Source of the DNA: Triparma verrucosa
Taxonomy: Eukaryota; Sar; Bolidophyceae; Parmales; Triparmaceae
DNA length: 64,000 bases
Reading direction: 5' to 3'
NCBI GenBank assembly: GCA_030267905.1
Contig: BRXX01000166.1
Span: 8,221-72,220, forward strand
In this document: in pieces, positions 1-9,600 of the stretch
How positions within the stretch are numbered: position 1 is the stretch's first letter
Layout of the letters: every line of letters starts with the position of its first letter
Made by a program: the position numbers and the translations under genes
Notes under the pieces: generated by a model
What the model saw: only the letters and a program-made list of their open reading frames with translations
Database searches by the model: none
What the model was told of the DNA's origin: nothing

Positions 1-80
1 CACTTCAAACATTTTAACAACAACCTCCAATGTTCTTATTCTAACACGCTTCACCTGTGGGGGTGGTGATTCCGTCTTAG

Positions 81-822
81 CTGCAAAGTCCTCTCCGGCA
101 GCGTTTCCTCCGTCTTCGTAACTTCCGCATTGGGACTTTTACGGGACATCAGGTTCGACGTCTCAGACGTCGAAGGCGTCATCAGAGCTATCCTAGACGT
201 CAAAGAAGGAGGATGTGGACAAGGTTCTAACGTCTTCAGAGAATGGGGAAAATATGAAGATCTAGGAACAGTGTTCGACGGAGATCAAGTAACAGTCATA
301 AGAGGCGGCAGAAGCGGATCAACAACAGACGACATCTCACCCTCCTCAAAATCAAAACCCGAAAAATCAATCTCTCAACTCAACATCCGCAAACAAACGA
401 ACTTAAGAGAAGCCATAATAATGTACTGGTACTCTATAATAATAATCGAGAAAACTTACAGAACGTACCGTTCGCAAGTCCCTTCCGCTCAGAACGTCCA
501 CGCGTTCTCTACAGCTAATAACATATCAGAGTCGTCTGATTCTTTTAATACTGCAAGTGAGGAGGAGGATTTTGTGAAGAAGATTGTTAGTTTTGGGAGT
601 GGTTATAGTCATGATATATTGAAGGAGGAGTTGACGGCGGGTGGAGTTAAATGTTATAGTTTGCTTTTAGGGGCGAAGGGGGCTGTGGAGAAGTTCATGG
701 AAGAAAATTATGAAAATTTTAGGGAGGAGGGGGGGGGGGAGAGGAGGAGGGAGGCAGAGGAATTGAGGGGAAAGATCGAAGAGGATTTGGAGAGGGTTAG
801 GAGGATTATACCGCAGGTTTGA
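81..822 (+). CDS. 3' terminal exon of an unrecognised gene (5' part outside window)
   Basis: This is an open frame of about 247 codons ending in TGA at 820-822. It is not a whole gene. An in-frame stop lies at 67-69, and an intron 3' end (branch ATTCTAAC at 38-45, acceptor AG at 79-80) sits just before it, so the exon should begin at 81 and continue a gene that starts left of the window. The encoded tail has a region rich in Val/Asp, a polar Ser/Asn stretch, then a charged coiled-coil-like end (EELRGKIEEDLERVR). I do not recognise the family. A run of nine Gs at about 731 is a possible sequencing-error site, but the frame stays open across it. Confidence 0.5.
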
Positions 823-893
823 AGCGGATAAAAAAAACGAAAGGCAGAATTTTTTTAATGGACAATGGACGTGTTGAATGAATTATTTACGTA

Positions 894-1706
894 TTACCTC
901 CTCCTTTTCTTGCTGCCGTCGGGGGTAATTTTGGGCTGGTCGTGCAAAGCCGTAGCCGAAGCGAGCTGCTGCTTCAAGGACGCGATTTCCCTGTCGGCCC
1001 GCAGGCCGGAGTTTTCCTGCTCGAGCCGAGCTATCTTCACCGACTGTTCGAGTTGAGCTATCGTCACATCTTGTCCGAGTCGAGCTATCTTGGCCTCCTG
1101 TATCATCGATGCAGCTTCCGATTTCAGTGAGAGCACCGTCGTGTCGTAGTTTGCTACTGTCATATTCTGGTGTGCGTTCTTCCTCTTCAGTATTGTGACT
1201 TCGTTGTTGATCTTGGCGAGCTTTTTGGCCTGGTCTACTAAATTACTTCTATCGTGGAGGTATTCTAGGGTATTGGCTTTGCCAGCTTTAACGTATGAGG
1301 GAAACAAAGTGGGGCAGATAGCGAAGACAACATCGCCAAAATTTTGAAGCGAGTCGGGGATGGTCATCGACTTTAGTTCTTGGCAATCGTCGAAGGCCCA
1401 GTCGCCTATTTCTTGAAGTTGTGTGTGGAGGAGGTCGACATTATCTAGACTGGAGCACTTTTCGAAGGCGCTGTAACCTATTGATCTTAACGTCGTCGGG
1501 AAAGATACGGTAGTCAGACTACGGCAGGATCTGAAGACACCATGACCGATGCTTGTAATGCCTTCAGGGATGTTTACAGCGACGAGATTGACGGCCAAGT
1601 AACAGGCATTACGTCCGACCTTCGTAATATTCTGAAGGAAGACGACCTGAGTTGCGAGCGAGCGCCTCTCCCTCTGAGCAATGATCCCAGACAACGGCCA
1701 CGGCAT
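894..1706 (-). CDS. BspA-type leucine-rich repeat protein with C-terminal coiled coil
   Basis: A single-exon minus-strand frame. The core has LRR_5/BspA-type repeats (patterns such as VNIPEGITSIGHGVFRSC and TIPDSLQNFGDVVF), followed by about 110 residues of heptad coiled coil and a basic end (SKKRRR). The same family is seen again at 35866-36723: both share QNITKVG/LNITKVG, a VxxDIPEGIT-like line and IPDSLQN. The start is uncertain. The frame is open upstream to 1967, but that part has shadow-like composition and lies antisense to the next gene, so I use the ATG at 1706 (MPWPLSG). The paralogue has about 85 more N-terminal residues, so this copy may be 5' truncated. Role unknown; proteins of this type are often surface or interaction proteins. 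Confidence 0.6.
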   Translation of the reverse strand: MPWPLSGIIAQRERRSLATQVVFLQNITKVGRNACYLAVNLVAVNIPEGITSIGHGVFRSCRSLTTVSFPTTLRSIGYSAFEKCSSLDNVDLLHTQLQEIGDWAFDDCQELKSMTIPDSLQNFGDVVFAICPTLFPSYVKAGKANTLEYLHDRSNLVDQAKKLAKINNEVTILKRKNAHQNMTVANYDTTVLSLKSEAASMIQEAKIARLGQDVTIAQLEQSVKIARLEQENSGLRADREIASLKQQLASATALHDQPKITPDGSKKRRR

Positions 1707-2523
1707 CCCATTCGATGGGGTGAAGATCGAAGGGTTGGTGGCTATTAAGCAAGAGCAGGAAGACAGCGGACGCGGTGAAGTACATTTAGTCGAGCCCCCA
1801 ATTTCAATCTTGTTAAGACAAACGCAAAAAGAGGTCACGCTTATGAAGGGGGCGATGGAGAGAATGGAGGATGATATGAAGAACATGAAGAAGGAACTAA
1901 TTGAATTGAAGCAGTGCACTCCTCCTCCGCCTGCCAAGATCACAACCGCAACCACGACCACAACCACGAGTCTTAAGCGCGGCCGCTCCCCGTCACCTCC
2001 TGTTGTAGACCGCTATACTCCTCCTGCCCCGACCGCCACATCAGTCGCGCCCGCCGCGATCAACACCAACGTTTACAACCAGCAGCCCAATTACGCCAAC
2101 CCAATGGCGCAGCAGCAGCAGCAGACGGCCAACCAGTACAGCATGACCATGTACAGCTGGAAGACCCCCGCCGCCGCGCCGTCCACCGGATTCGCCCCCG
2201 CAGCCATCGCCGTCAACACCGTCCCCACGCCCAACGCAGCAGCAATGAACCCCATGGCCTTCGGGGGACAGATTCAGAACCACTACCAGCAGCAGCAGCA
2301 CTATCCTCAGCAGCAAGCCGGCTACAACAACTCCTTCAACATGGGAGCACAATACTATCAGCAGTACTACAGCAACAACAATTACAACCACAACGAATAC
2401 TACCAATACCCGCAGACCGGCGGCTACGGTCAGCAGTTGTACAGTTTTCCCCAGTATAGAGGATACGGGCAGCAGCAGACCCAGCAGGGCCAGCAGCAGC
2501 AAGCGTCCCAGCAGCAGCCCTAG
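1681..2523 (+). CDS. Coiled-coil plus Q/N-rich low-complexity protein, ending at a suspicious TAG
   Basis: ATG at 1681. Residues about 35-80 form a short coiled coil (MERMEDDMKNMKKELIEL). A Pro/Thr segment follows with a basic RGRSPSPP patch, then about 150 residues of Q/N/Y-rich, prion-like sequence (QQQQ, NNNYNHNEYYQY, GYGQQ). The frame stops at TAG 2521-2523 inside the Q-rich tract. Downstream, the same frame stays open and looks coding (QQQPTISDS, GGWGGNSNWQQ), so the stop may be a CAG-to-TAG change, an error, or a read-through site. The 5' end overlaps the oppositely oriented LRR gene by about 26 bp. No known family recognised; the composition would fit an RNA-binding or condensate-forming protein. 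Confidence 0.55.
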   Translation: MIPDNGHGIPFDGVKIEGLVAIKQEQEDSGRGEVHLVEPPISILLRQTQKEVTLMKGAMERMEDDMKNMKKELIELKQCTPPPPAKITTATTTTTTSLKRGRSPSPPVVDRYTPPAPTATSVAPAAINTNVYNQQPNYANPMAQQQQQTANQYSMTMYSWKTPAAAPSTGFAPAAIAVNTVPTPNAAAMNPMAFGGQIQNHYQQQQHYPQQQAGYNNSFNMGAQYYQQYYSNNNYNHNEYYQYPQTGGYGQQLYSFPQYRGYGQQQTQQGQQQQASQQQP

Positions 2524-2703
2524 ACCCAACAGCAGCCCACCATCTCCGACTCCATCAGCCAGCCCGCCACCGCCCCCGCCGCAGGAGGCTGGGGAGGAAA
2601 CTCCAACTGGCAGCAACGCATAACAAAAATTCAACAAACCAAACAAATTACATTTTCAATAACTAAAAAATTAAACCCTTCCCCTCCCTCCGCCCCCTTC
2701 TAA

Positions 2704-2725
2704 CCCCCCCCCCCCCCCCCCCCCC
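2704..2725. repeat. Poly-C homopolymer run
   Basis: An uninterrupted run of about 22 C between the Q-rich gene and the kinase fusion gene. Length is unlikely to be exact in the assembly. Confidence 0.9.
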
Positions 2726-2746
2726 TCAACTCCACTCAACAAAACA

Positions 2747-5700
2747 CTACAACTCCCCGCCCAAATCATCCCTGACGTATTTGTTGACGTCCTCTGGCCT
2801 AACACTTAAAATCCTCTGCAACAACGGCGCCATGATTGGATCGACGTACTCCTTCAAATACTTTAACGCGTCCATTTGCTGCGGGGACGTTCCGTCTCCT
2901 GCCGGTGCCCTTCCGATATCCACCCTGCTCGTGTTGAACCAGAAGCTCAATTCCTTCCTCGCCGAAACGGCGCTGTCGCTGCCGTGGGTGCCGTTCCTGG
3001 TGCCGTCTAGCCCGAACAGGCTCCTCAAACTTCTAGGCCTACTCCTCTTGGCCGTCTCTGGGTTGGTGGGGCCCAACAGCTGCCTCCAGCTCTTGATCGC
3101 CCCCTCCTTCTCCAGGCACAGGGCGACGACGTTCCCGGACCCCATGTACTGCGCCAGATTAGGGAAGAAGCTCTTGCCCTTGTGCTCGGCGTAAAATATC
3201 TCAATGTCGCTCGCGCTCAGCTTCATGGTTGTCTCGCAAACAACCTCGAAGCCCTGGTACCTTAAAATGCCCATGATCTCGTCCTTCTTCGTGTCGGATA
3301 TGATGGGCTTGACCATGGCCAAAGTGCGCTCCTTCGCCAGGTCCCCAGGGAACCAGAATGCGGCCTCTCTGGCGGCGGAGATAAAGCTGTCCGAGCCATG
3401 GGTGGCGTTCTGGGTGCCGTCGGTTCCATAAAGGGCCCTCAACGATTCAGGGGCCTCGCTCTTCGCCTTCTCCGTATTGGTCGGGCCCATCAGCGCCCTC
3501 CAGTCCTTGATGGCATTGGGCTTCTCCAACAGCAACGCGACCACCGGGCCCGAAGTCATGAAGGTCGTCAAACCTGCAAAGAACTCCTTGCCCTCGTGCT
3601 CGGCGTAGAACTGGGAGGCCTGACTCGTAGTCAACTGCTGGTCCGTCCTACCCGCGACCACGAAGCCTGCGGCCTCGCACGCCGCAATAATACTGTCGAC
3701 GTGGCCGTTTCTCACCGCGTCGGGCTTGATCATGGCCAGAGTCCTCTCTACGCTCGACACCAAACACGCCCCCTTGAAGAGTTTCTTCACGTCTTCAAAA
3801 ACGACTTCAGGGGGAGGGACGGAATTCACAATCCTGCTCGCCAAAAGGGTTGGGATGAGGAGTGAGATTAATCAACTGTAATGAATATATATTCACGTGG
3901 GGGTTCTCGGTCGCTACGCTCCCTCTGTCTCGCTACGTTCGGTCCTCGGTTCTCTTCGCTCCCTTCGACACCTACCTCACTTTCCCCATTCTCTTGAACT
4001 CGTTGATCACCGGCTCACTCTGGCTGTGGAACGTCTTAAAGCGCTTCTTAATACTCGCAAGATTATCGTCGCTCCTTCCGCTCGTCTTGCCCCTGTCCAA
4101 GAGCCTCTCCTGCAGGACTTCCTCGGGACAGTCGAAGACCAGAACCATTTGGAGGACGAAGTCTTCCCCCATAACCTGGTACCAGGTATCCAGGTTGTCC
4201 TTGCTCCTCGGGAACCCATCAATCAAAAACTTCCTCGAGTGGCTCTTCTTCATGGCCTCCTTCAGCAACCCGACCGTGACCTCGGCAGGAACGATCTTGC
4301 CCTCCTTGATGAAATTGCTGATCATCTCGCCGTTGGCAGAGCCAGAGTTCCTCTCGGCCCGGAGCAGATCTCCGGCGGACAAGTGCACGTAGCCAAACTC
4401 CTCCTTGATCCTAGAGCACTGCGTCCCCTTGCCGCTCCCGGGCCCTCCCAACACGAAGACGCACTGGAACTTGCTGACCGTGTCAAGGTGGTCCGTGATT
4501 TGCTTGCAGACGGCGTGCTTGTCCTGGTCGCCCTTGACCTGGAACATGATGTCAGTGTAGCACGAGGCGATGGAACCGACGTTGGCGTGGAAAGCCTCCA
4601 ACCTGACCTTGACCTTTTCCTCGGTGTCGTCGGCTCTCTGGGTCAGCCTCGCGGCGACTTCCTCGCTCTCGGGAGGAGAGAAGGTCATGTGGTAAATCTT
4701 GCCCGTCTCTGGGTCGGTCCTCCTTCCCACAACCCTCGCGATGAGATCCTCATCGGGCACGTCTAAAAAGACAAATGCGTCGGCCTTGATGCCAGCTGCG
4801 GCAAGCGCGTCGGCTTGAGCTCTCGTTCTCGGGAATCCGTCGAGCAGCCAGCCATTGCTCATGCAGTCGGCCTGCGCCAACCTCTCCTTGACGACACCAA
4901 TGATGATGTCGTCGCTGACGAGCTCTCCCGCCTCCATGCACTGCTTCGCCTTCATCCCGACGTCCGACTCTGCAGCAACAGCGGCCCTCAGCATGTCCCC
5001 GGTACTCAAGTGGACCACCCCGTACCTCTCCCTGATGATCTCGCACTGGGTTCCCTTGCCCGAGGCCGGCGCGCCAGCGATGATGAGCTTCAGCCCCGTG
5101 CTTCCTCTCTTCAGCAGCTTTCCCTCAACCTCGTGATGTATCATCTCCACCAATAGCGGATGCGCCTTATTCTCCGGGTCGACGGTAGGAATATCATCAG
5201 CTGCGACGAAAGCGAGATGTTAGATACTGCGAACAACCGCGTTGTGAAGGTATGAGTGATGATGAGCGCCGTAGTCTAGTTTATCAACTGCAATGTATGT
5301 ATTCAAGAGGAAGTTTTCGGTCGCTACCTCCCTTGGCCCAATTTTTTACTCACTTATCTGCGTGGCCTTCTTCAGGTGCCCGAGCATTATCTGGCACCTC
5401 GCCTCTCCCACAAGCCCGGCCGCCAGCGCCTCCTTGGTCGCCAGCGCCGCGGCATCGTCACAAGCGGTCTTGTAAGCCTTCATGGCGGCCTTGTAATCGC
5501 CCTCTCCGTAAGTCTTGGCGGCGTCGATGAAGTCCTTGATGAGGCCGAAAATCAGTTTCTTGTCTCCGTTGCCATTGACCTTCACGCAGATCAAGTGGTA
5601 CACGTCTATTATGCTGGCGATGTTGTCATGGAAGCCTTGCAACCGGACCTTCACCTTCTCCTCGGTGTCGTCTCCCCTCTGAGTGAGTCTCGCCGCAATT

Positions 5701-6372
5701 TCATCGTTCTCAGGCGGGTTGAAGGTCATGTGGTATATCTTGCCAGTCTCCGGGTCGGTCCTCCTGCCCACAACCCTCTCCACCAAGATCTCGTCAGGCG
5801 CGTCCAAAAAGACGAAAATGTCAGCAGTGATACCGGCAGAAGCGAGGGCGTCCGCTTGAGCCCTGGTCCTGGGGAAGCCGTCGAGTAGCCAGCCCTTGGT
5901 CTTGCAGTCCTCCTTGGCCAGCCTATCCTTCACGATTGCGATGATGATATCGTCGGTCACGAGCTTTCCCTCGTTCATGAATTGTTGGGCCTGGGAGCGA
6001 AAAGTTGGGGCGTTGGTGTTGGTGAGAAACTTGCAAAAGATTTTCATTATGATTCCTTCCCTAGGATCATCTCATCCGAGGCCGCCTCAGTCCAGCTCAA
6101 CTGCCCCCAACTTCTATATCGCTCCTTCGACAAGTAAAGGCGGACCGCCACCGACATGGCCTCTCTTTGCCCTCCATCGCCCCAAGCCAACCCGCAGCAA
6201 CCCCCAACTTCCGCCCACCCACCTTCAGTCCAACCTCCGTCCCATCCGAGGCAGCTTGCCGCAGCATATCGCCCGTGCTTAAATGCACCACTCCATAGCG
6301 TTCCTTGATCATTTCGCATTGAGTGCCTTTACCGGAAGCAGGTGCTCCGGCGATGATGATCTTCGGTGGCAT
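2747..6372 (-). CDS. Six-domain axonemal nucleotide kinase: 3x adenylate kinase, 2x NDK, DPY-30
   Basis: Exons 6372-6223, 5990-5354, 5200-3976 and 3833-2747 join in frame to about 1,032 residues. AK1 is split over exons 1 and 2 (P-loop GAPASGKGTQCE, lid GRRTDPETGKIYH) and is followed by a TPR-like helix pair (YGEGDYKAAMKAYKTA). AK2 has the same P-loop and DGFPRTRAQADAL. AK3 is more divergent (GGPGSGKGTQC, DGFPRSKDNLD). Two NDK domains follow (ERTLAMIKPDAV with GPTNTEKA, and ERTLAMVKP with GPTNPETA). The end matches a DPY-30/RIIa-type docking helix (YLKEYVDPIMAPLLQRIL). In both NDK domains the NxxHGSD segment is kept (NATHGSDS, NGTHGSDS), including the catalytic His. Known relatives (FAP42-type AK arrays, NME5/RSP23-type NDK-DPY30) sit in the axoneme; the likely job is local ATP/GTP balance there. 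It faces SPAG17 head to head. Confidence 0.88.
3834..3975 (-). repeat. Introner-like intron, family A copy 1 (kinase fusion intron 3)
   Basis: A 142 bp intron with donor GTAGGT and acceptor GCGAGCAG; the AG|G codon is restored as Arg. The block 3844-3941 is nearly identical to 19137-19229 inside another gene's intron, including TTCTCGGTCGCTACGCTCCC and AGTGAGATTAATCAACTG. Both copies have the same orientation relative to their host genes. Confidence 0.8.
5201..5353 (-). repeat. Introner-like intron, family A diverged copy plus family B block
   Basis: A 153 bp intron with donor A|GTGAGT and acceptor TCGTCGCAG; phase 1, restoring Thr. Positions 5281-5332 align with family A (TTATCAACTGCAATGTATGT, TTTTCGGTCGCTAC). 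The branch end reads CGCAGTATCTAAC on the coding strand, matching the family B block found in introns near 25190, 27095, 27870 and 54500. Confidence 0.7.
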
Positions 6373-6648
6373 TTTCAACTGCGAATTCAAGGATGCTCTG
6401 TTTGGGGTCCAACTCCTCTTAGGAAACCTTGTCTCGCTGGGAAATAAAATATATCACAGCTAGCAAAGCGTTGCCCACCAAACCCACATACAGTTTCTAC
6501 TGGGACTCGGTTTTTCAACGCATCACTACCAACCCTCCTCGTCCTCCCGCCCGCCTCCATCTATCTCCCTTCCACCTTGGGGTCTACCCCAAACCAAACC
6601 GCCCTAGCCCTGAACAGATTAAAACCTTGCACCAAGCACCTCCAAACG
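6373..6648. promoter_or_regulatory. Shared divergent promoter of two axonemal genes
   Basis: 276 bp separate the ATG of the AK/NDK fusion (6372, -) from the ATG of SPAG17 (6649, +). No other gene fits. An AATAAAATATATCA segment near 6443 is TATA-like. I see no complete RFX X-box. Coregulation of the two flagellar genes is inferred from layout only. Confidence 0.55.
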
Positions 6649-9600
6649 ATGTCGCGACCGGCATGGCGCACGTGCGTGTTTGCACTTGACGTCGACTCGT
6701 CGCCGCACTCCAAGGTGCTTTTTGACGAAGTCGTAGAAATGGTCAAGGGGGGCAGTGGGAGCGGAGGAGGGGTTACGCCGAGGGAGAAGGGGAGGTGAGT
6801 AATCGGCCCTCGTCGCGCCATTTATTGTGATAAACTACATCTCTAACTACCCCCGACAAAACCATGCAGGTACAAGCTTCTCTCGAAGGAGGACCTCTTG
6901 ATCTACGCTAAAGCCCATGGTTTGAAAAACGCTTCAGCCGCATTGAAGTCTTTAATAGAAGAGGATAAATCCTCTGGGCTCATCGCCAAGCAGCAGTCCG
7001 CGTCCGATACCAATAGCAACAAGGCCGCTCCCGAAAAGAAGGAGGAGAAGGAGGATGACGAAATGGACGAGGAGATGATGGCCAAAAAGGAAGCGGACGA
7101 GGTGAGATCAGATTCTGTCGTATTTTTAATTCGAATTTTATACCCGCGCCAAGCACCGACTTACACCTGACGACACAGGAGAAGAAAAGAAAGAGGCAGG
7201 AAGAATTCGACAAGACGATCTCTTCCCTCGATGTCGTCAAGGAGGCGCCGGACAGAGTCTACATTTTGTCAAATTGGCCCAAGACGGTTGCTGAGGTTGA
7301 GGAGTGCTTGGACGGATGTGGCTTCGACGGCGTCGTCAGTATTGTCGACAGCGGCGGCGAGGAGGTTGAGCGAGGGGCGCTGACGAGGGAGCACCTCCTG
7401 AAAACTTCGCCCCGTCCGAAGTCCGCCTTCGCCGCTCAGCTCTCGACCGAAGCTACTCTGCGCCCTGAGACTGCGCCCATTGACGCTGACAAAAAACAGA
7501 TGGAAATTGACCGCCCGAAGTACTTCTCCCCTTCCACTGGCCTGGGCGCCGAAGTAAAGAAGTCCATCCCATCCAAGGGTGAGTGTCACGGATACATAGC
7601 ACGAAAATTTTATTCCTAACCGCCCCTCCCCCCCACACGCACACACACACACAGGCAAGGCCTGGCAGGATTTGACCATCGAGGCCATAAGCTGCACCTA
7701 CAAGGAATCCACGACAAACGAAGAAGGCGAGGAGGTGTCCGAGGTGAAGGCAGTGAGCAGTGTCGACTTCATCGACCGCTTCAACGCCTTTTTGGGCGAC
7801 GTCAGCGTTGACAAGGCCATGTTCAATGACTTCGTGAAGTCAATGGTCCCGGTGCCCGAGATCGACTTGACCGAGATCAAGAAGAACATGAAAATAGCGA
7901 AAGATAAGGCCTCGGCGTCCAAGCACCTGCCAGGGGCGTGGGAGCACAACCAGTCCAAGAGCATTGGCGCCAAGACGCTGAAGGAGTACAGCAGGATAAT
8001 GGCGGAGGGGATACCAGAACCTGTCGTGACTACTGGCGTCATGCTCTTTGCCATGGTCAGCGCTGTCACGAAGATCGTCGGCGGCGAGGACCCCAACGAC
8101 AATGTCCCGTTCAAGGGCGTCCACCAGGGAACGCTGGGCCCCGGGACTGTAGCAGTTGCTTACGGTGATGACTGTTTGACCAAGGTCGCCGGAGGCGAGA
8201 TGGAGCTGGCGACCGTCAGGGATAAGGTAAGCAAACGACGACAAAGAGGGCGTCGTGTCCTCGGTGACTGCATTATCTGACCCAATCTTAATGCTCGCTT
8301 CGCTCGTTGCAGAAGCCGGGAGCCAAGAGCATCGGTAACTTGGACTCCAAGCTCATAGTCGGCATAGAGAGGGCCTACTTCGAAAATATGGAGTTCCCGA
8401 GAACTTATGGAAGAGGCGCTCTGCCCCTGAAGCCTTCCAAGAGCGAAGAGGCAAGGGGCACCAACAGGAGTGAGCTCCTCACCTTCACAGACTTGAGTCC
8501 AAATGATATCGACAGGGTAACGCAAATGGTCGGCTTCGAGAGAATGCTAAACGGCGCCTACAGTGACGTCAAGGGAGCCAACAATATCGACGACTGGATC
8601 GTCACCAACCGCCAATTCTTCGAGCAGTATCGCCCCGAGGTTCTCTCCCAGGTCCTGGCGAGGGCCATGATGAGCGAGCCCGACTCGCTTAAGACATACC
8701 ACCCCGAGACCGATTCGCTTCTGCTAGCGCTCCACCACCCGACTGCCAAGGGCAGGGTCGGCCAGAAAATCTGGAAAGCCGAGGAGAAGGTCAGGCACCG
8801 CTTGCCCTTCAATGAGTGGAGGGTCAGTCCTCGTCTGAATATGACCCCGAGAACCCAGGAGGCGGTCCGCTCGGGCGTAGATCTAGAGAGTATATTGATG
8901 AGGCGACTCACGACGCACACCATGCAGCTCTTTCCCGCGGACCACGCCACTGTCTGCCTAAGGAGCATGGGAAAGCCCGTCGGAGATGCCGTGGAGGCGG
9001 GGGCGAAGCCGGACGGAATTGTCGGAGGCAGTCACGAGAGGTGCGTTGATTATCGTTTGTACAAAATTCGTCGCTATGCTCCTCGCAGCATCATTCTAAC
9101 TCATTAATACAAATCCGACTCGCTACGCTCGTCGCAGCTGGCTGAGTGTCTACCACGAGGGTCACGTCTTCGGATTGAGGCACCGCGAGAAGAAGGAGAT
9201 CATGGTTGGTGGGGATGGGGCGGAGGCCGCGCCGGAGACTTCCAAGCAGAGGAGGGGGAGCAGGAGCAGCAAGCAGGCCGTGGACCTAGATGAGCTGACA
9301 GAGTACGGTGACGAGGGCAAGAAGCCCAAAACCGACAAGGAGAAGAGGGAGCACTACGTCAAGACCGGCGAGTTCTCGAGCTGGTACGTTGGAGACTTCG
9401 AGGGAGGAGTGAGGATCGTCGCTTGCGAAGGATCTCTTGCCCCCAAGAAGCCTGACGGATTCCACACCATCACTCTTCGACACACCTTCCCTTCCGGGTT
9501 GATCGTGAGCAACTGCTCCGATGGCACCGTTCGAATGGACGTCGTCAACGGTGCGCACGTATCCGTCTTCGGAGACAAGGTCTCTGAGGAGCTCTGCCGA

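Noticed and set aside
2041..2646. Long minus-strand frame rich in Gly, Val and Leu
   Set aside because: It is the antisense shadow of the Q/N-rich gene (CAG/CTG repeats); the plus strand has the natural start and coil.
6373..6648. RFX X-box for cilia genes
   Set aside because: Only half-site-like GTTGCC is visible; the inverted partner is missing.
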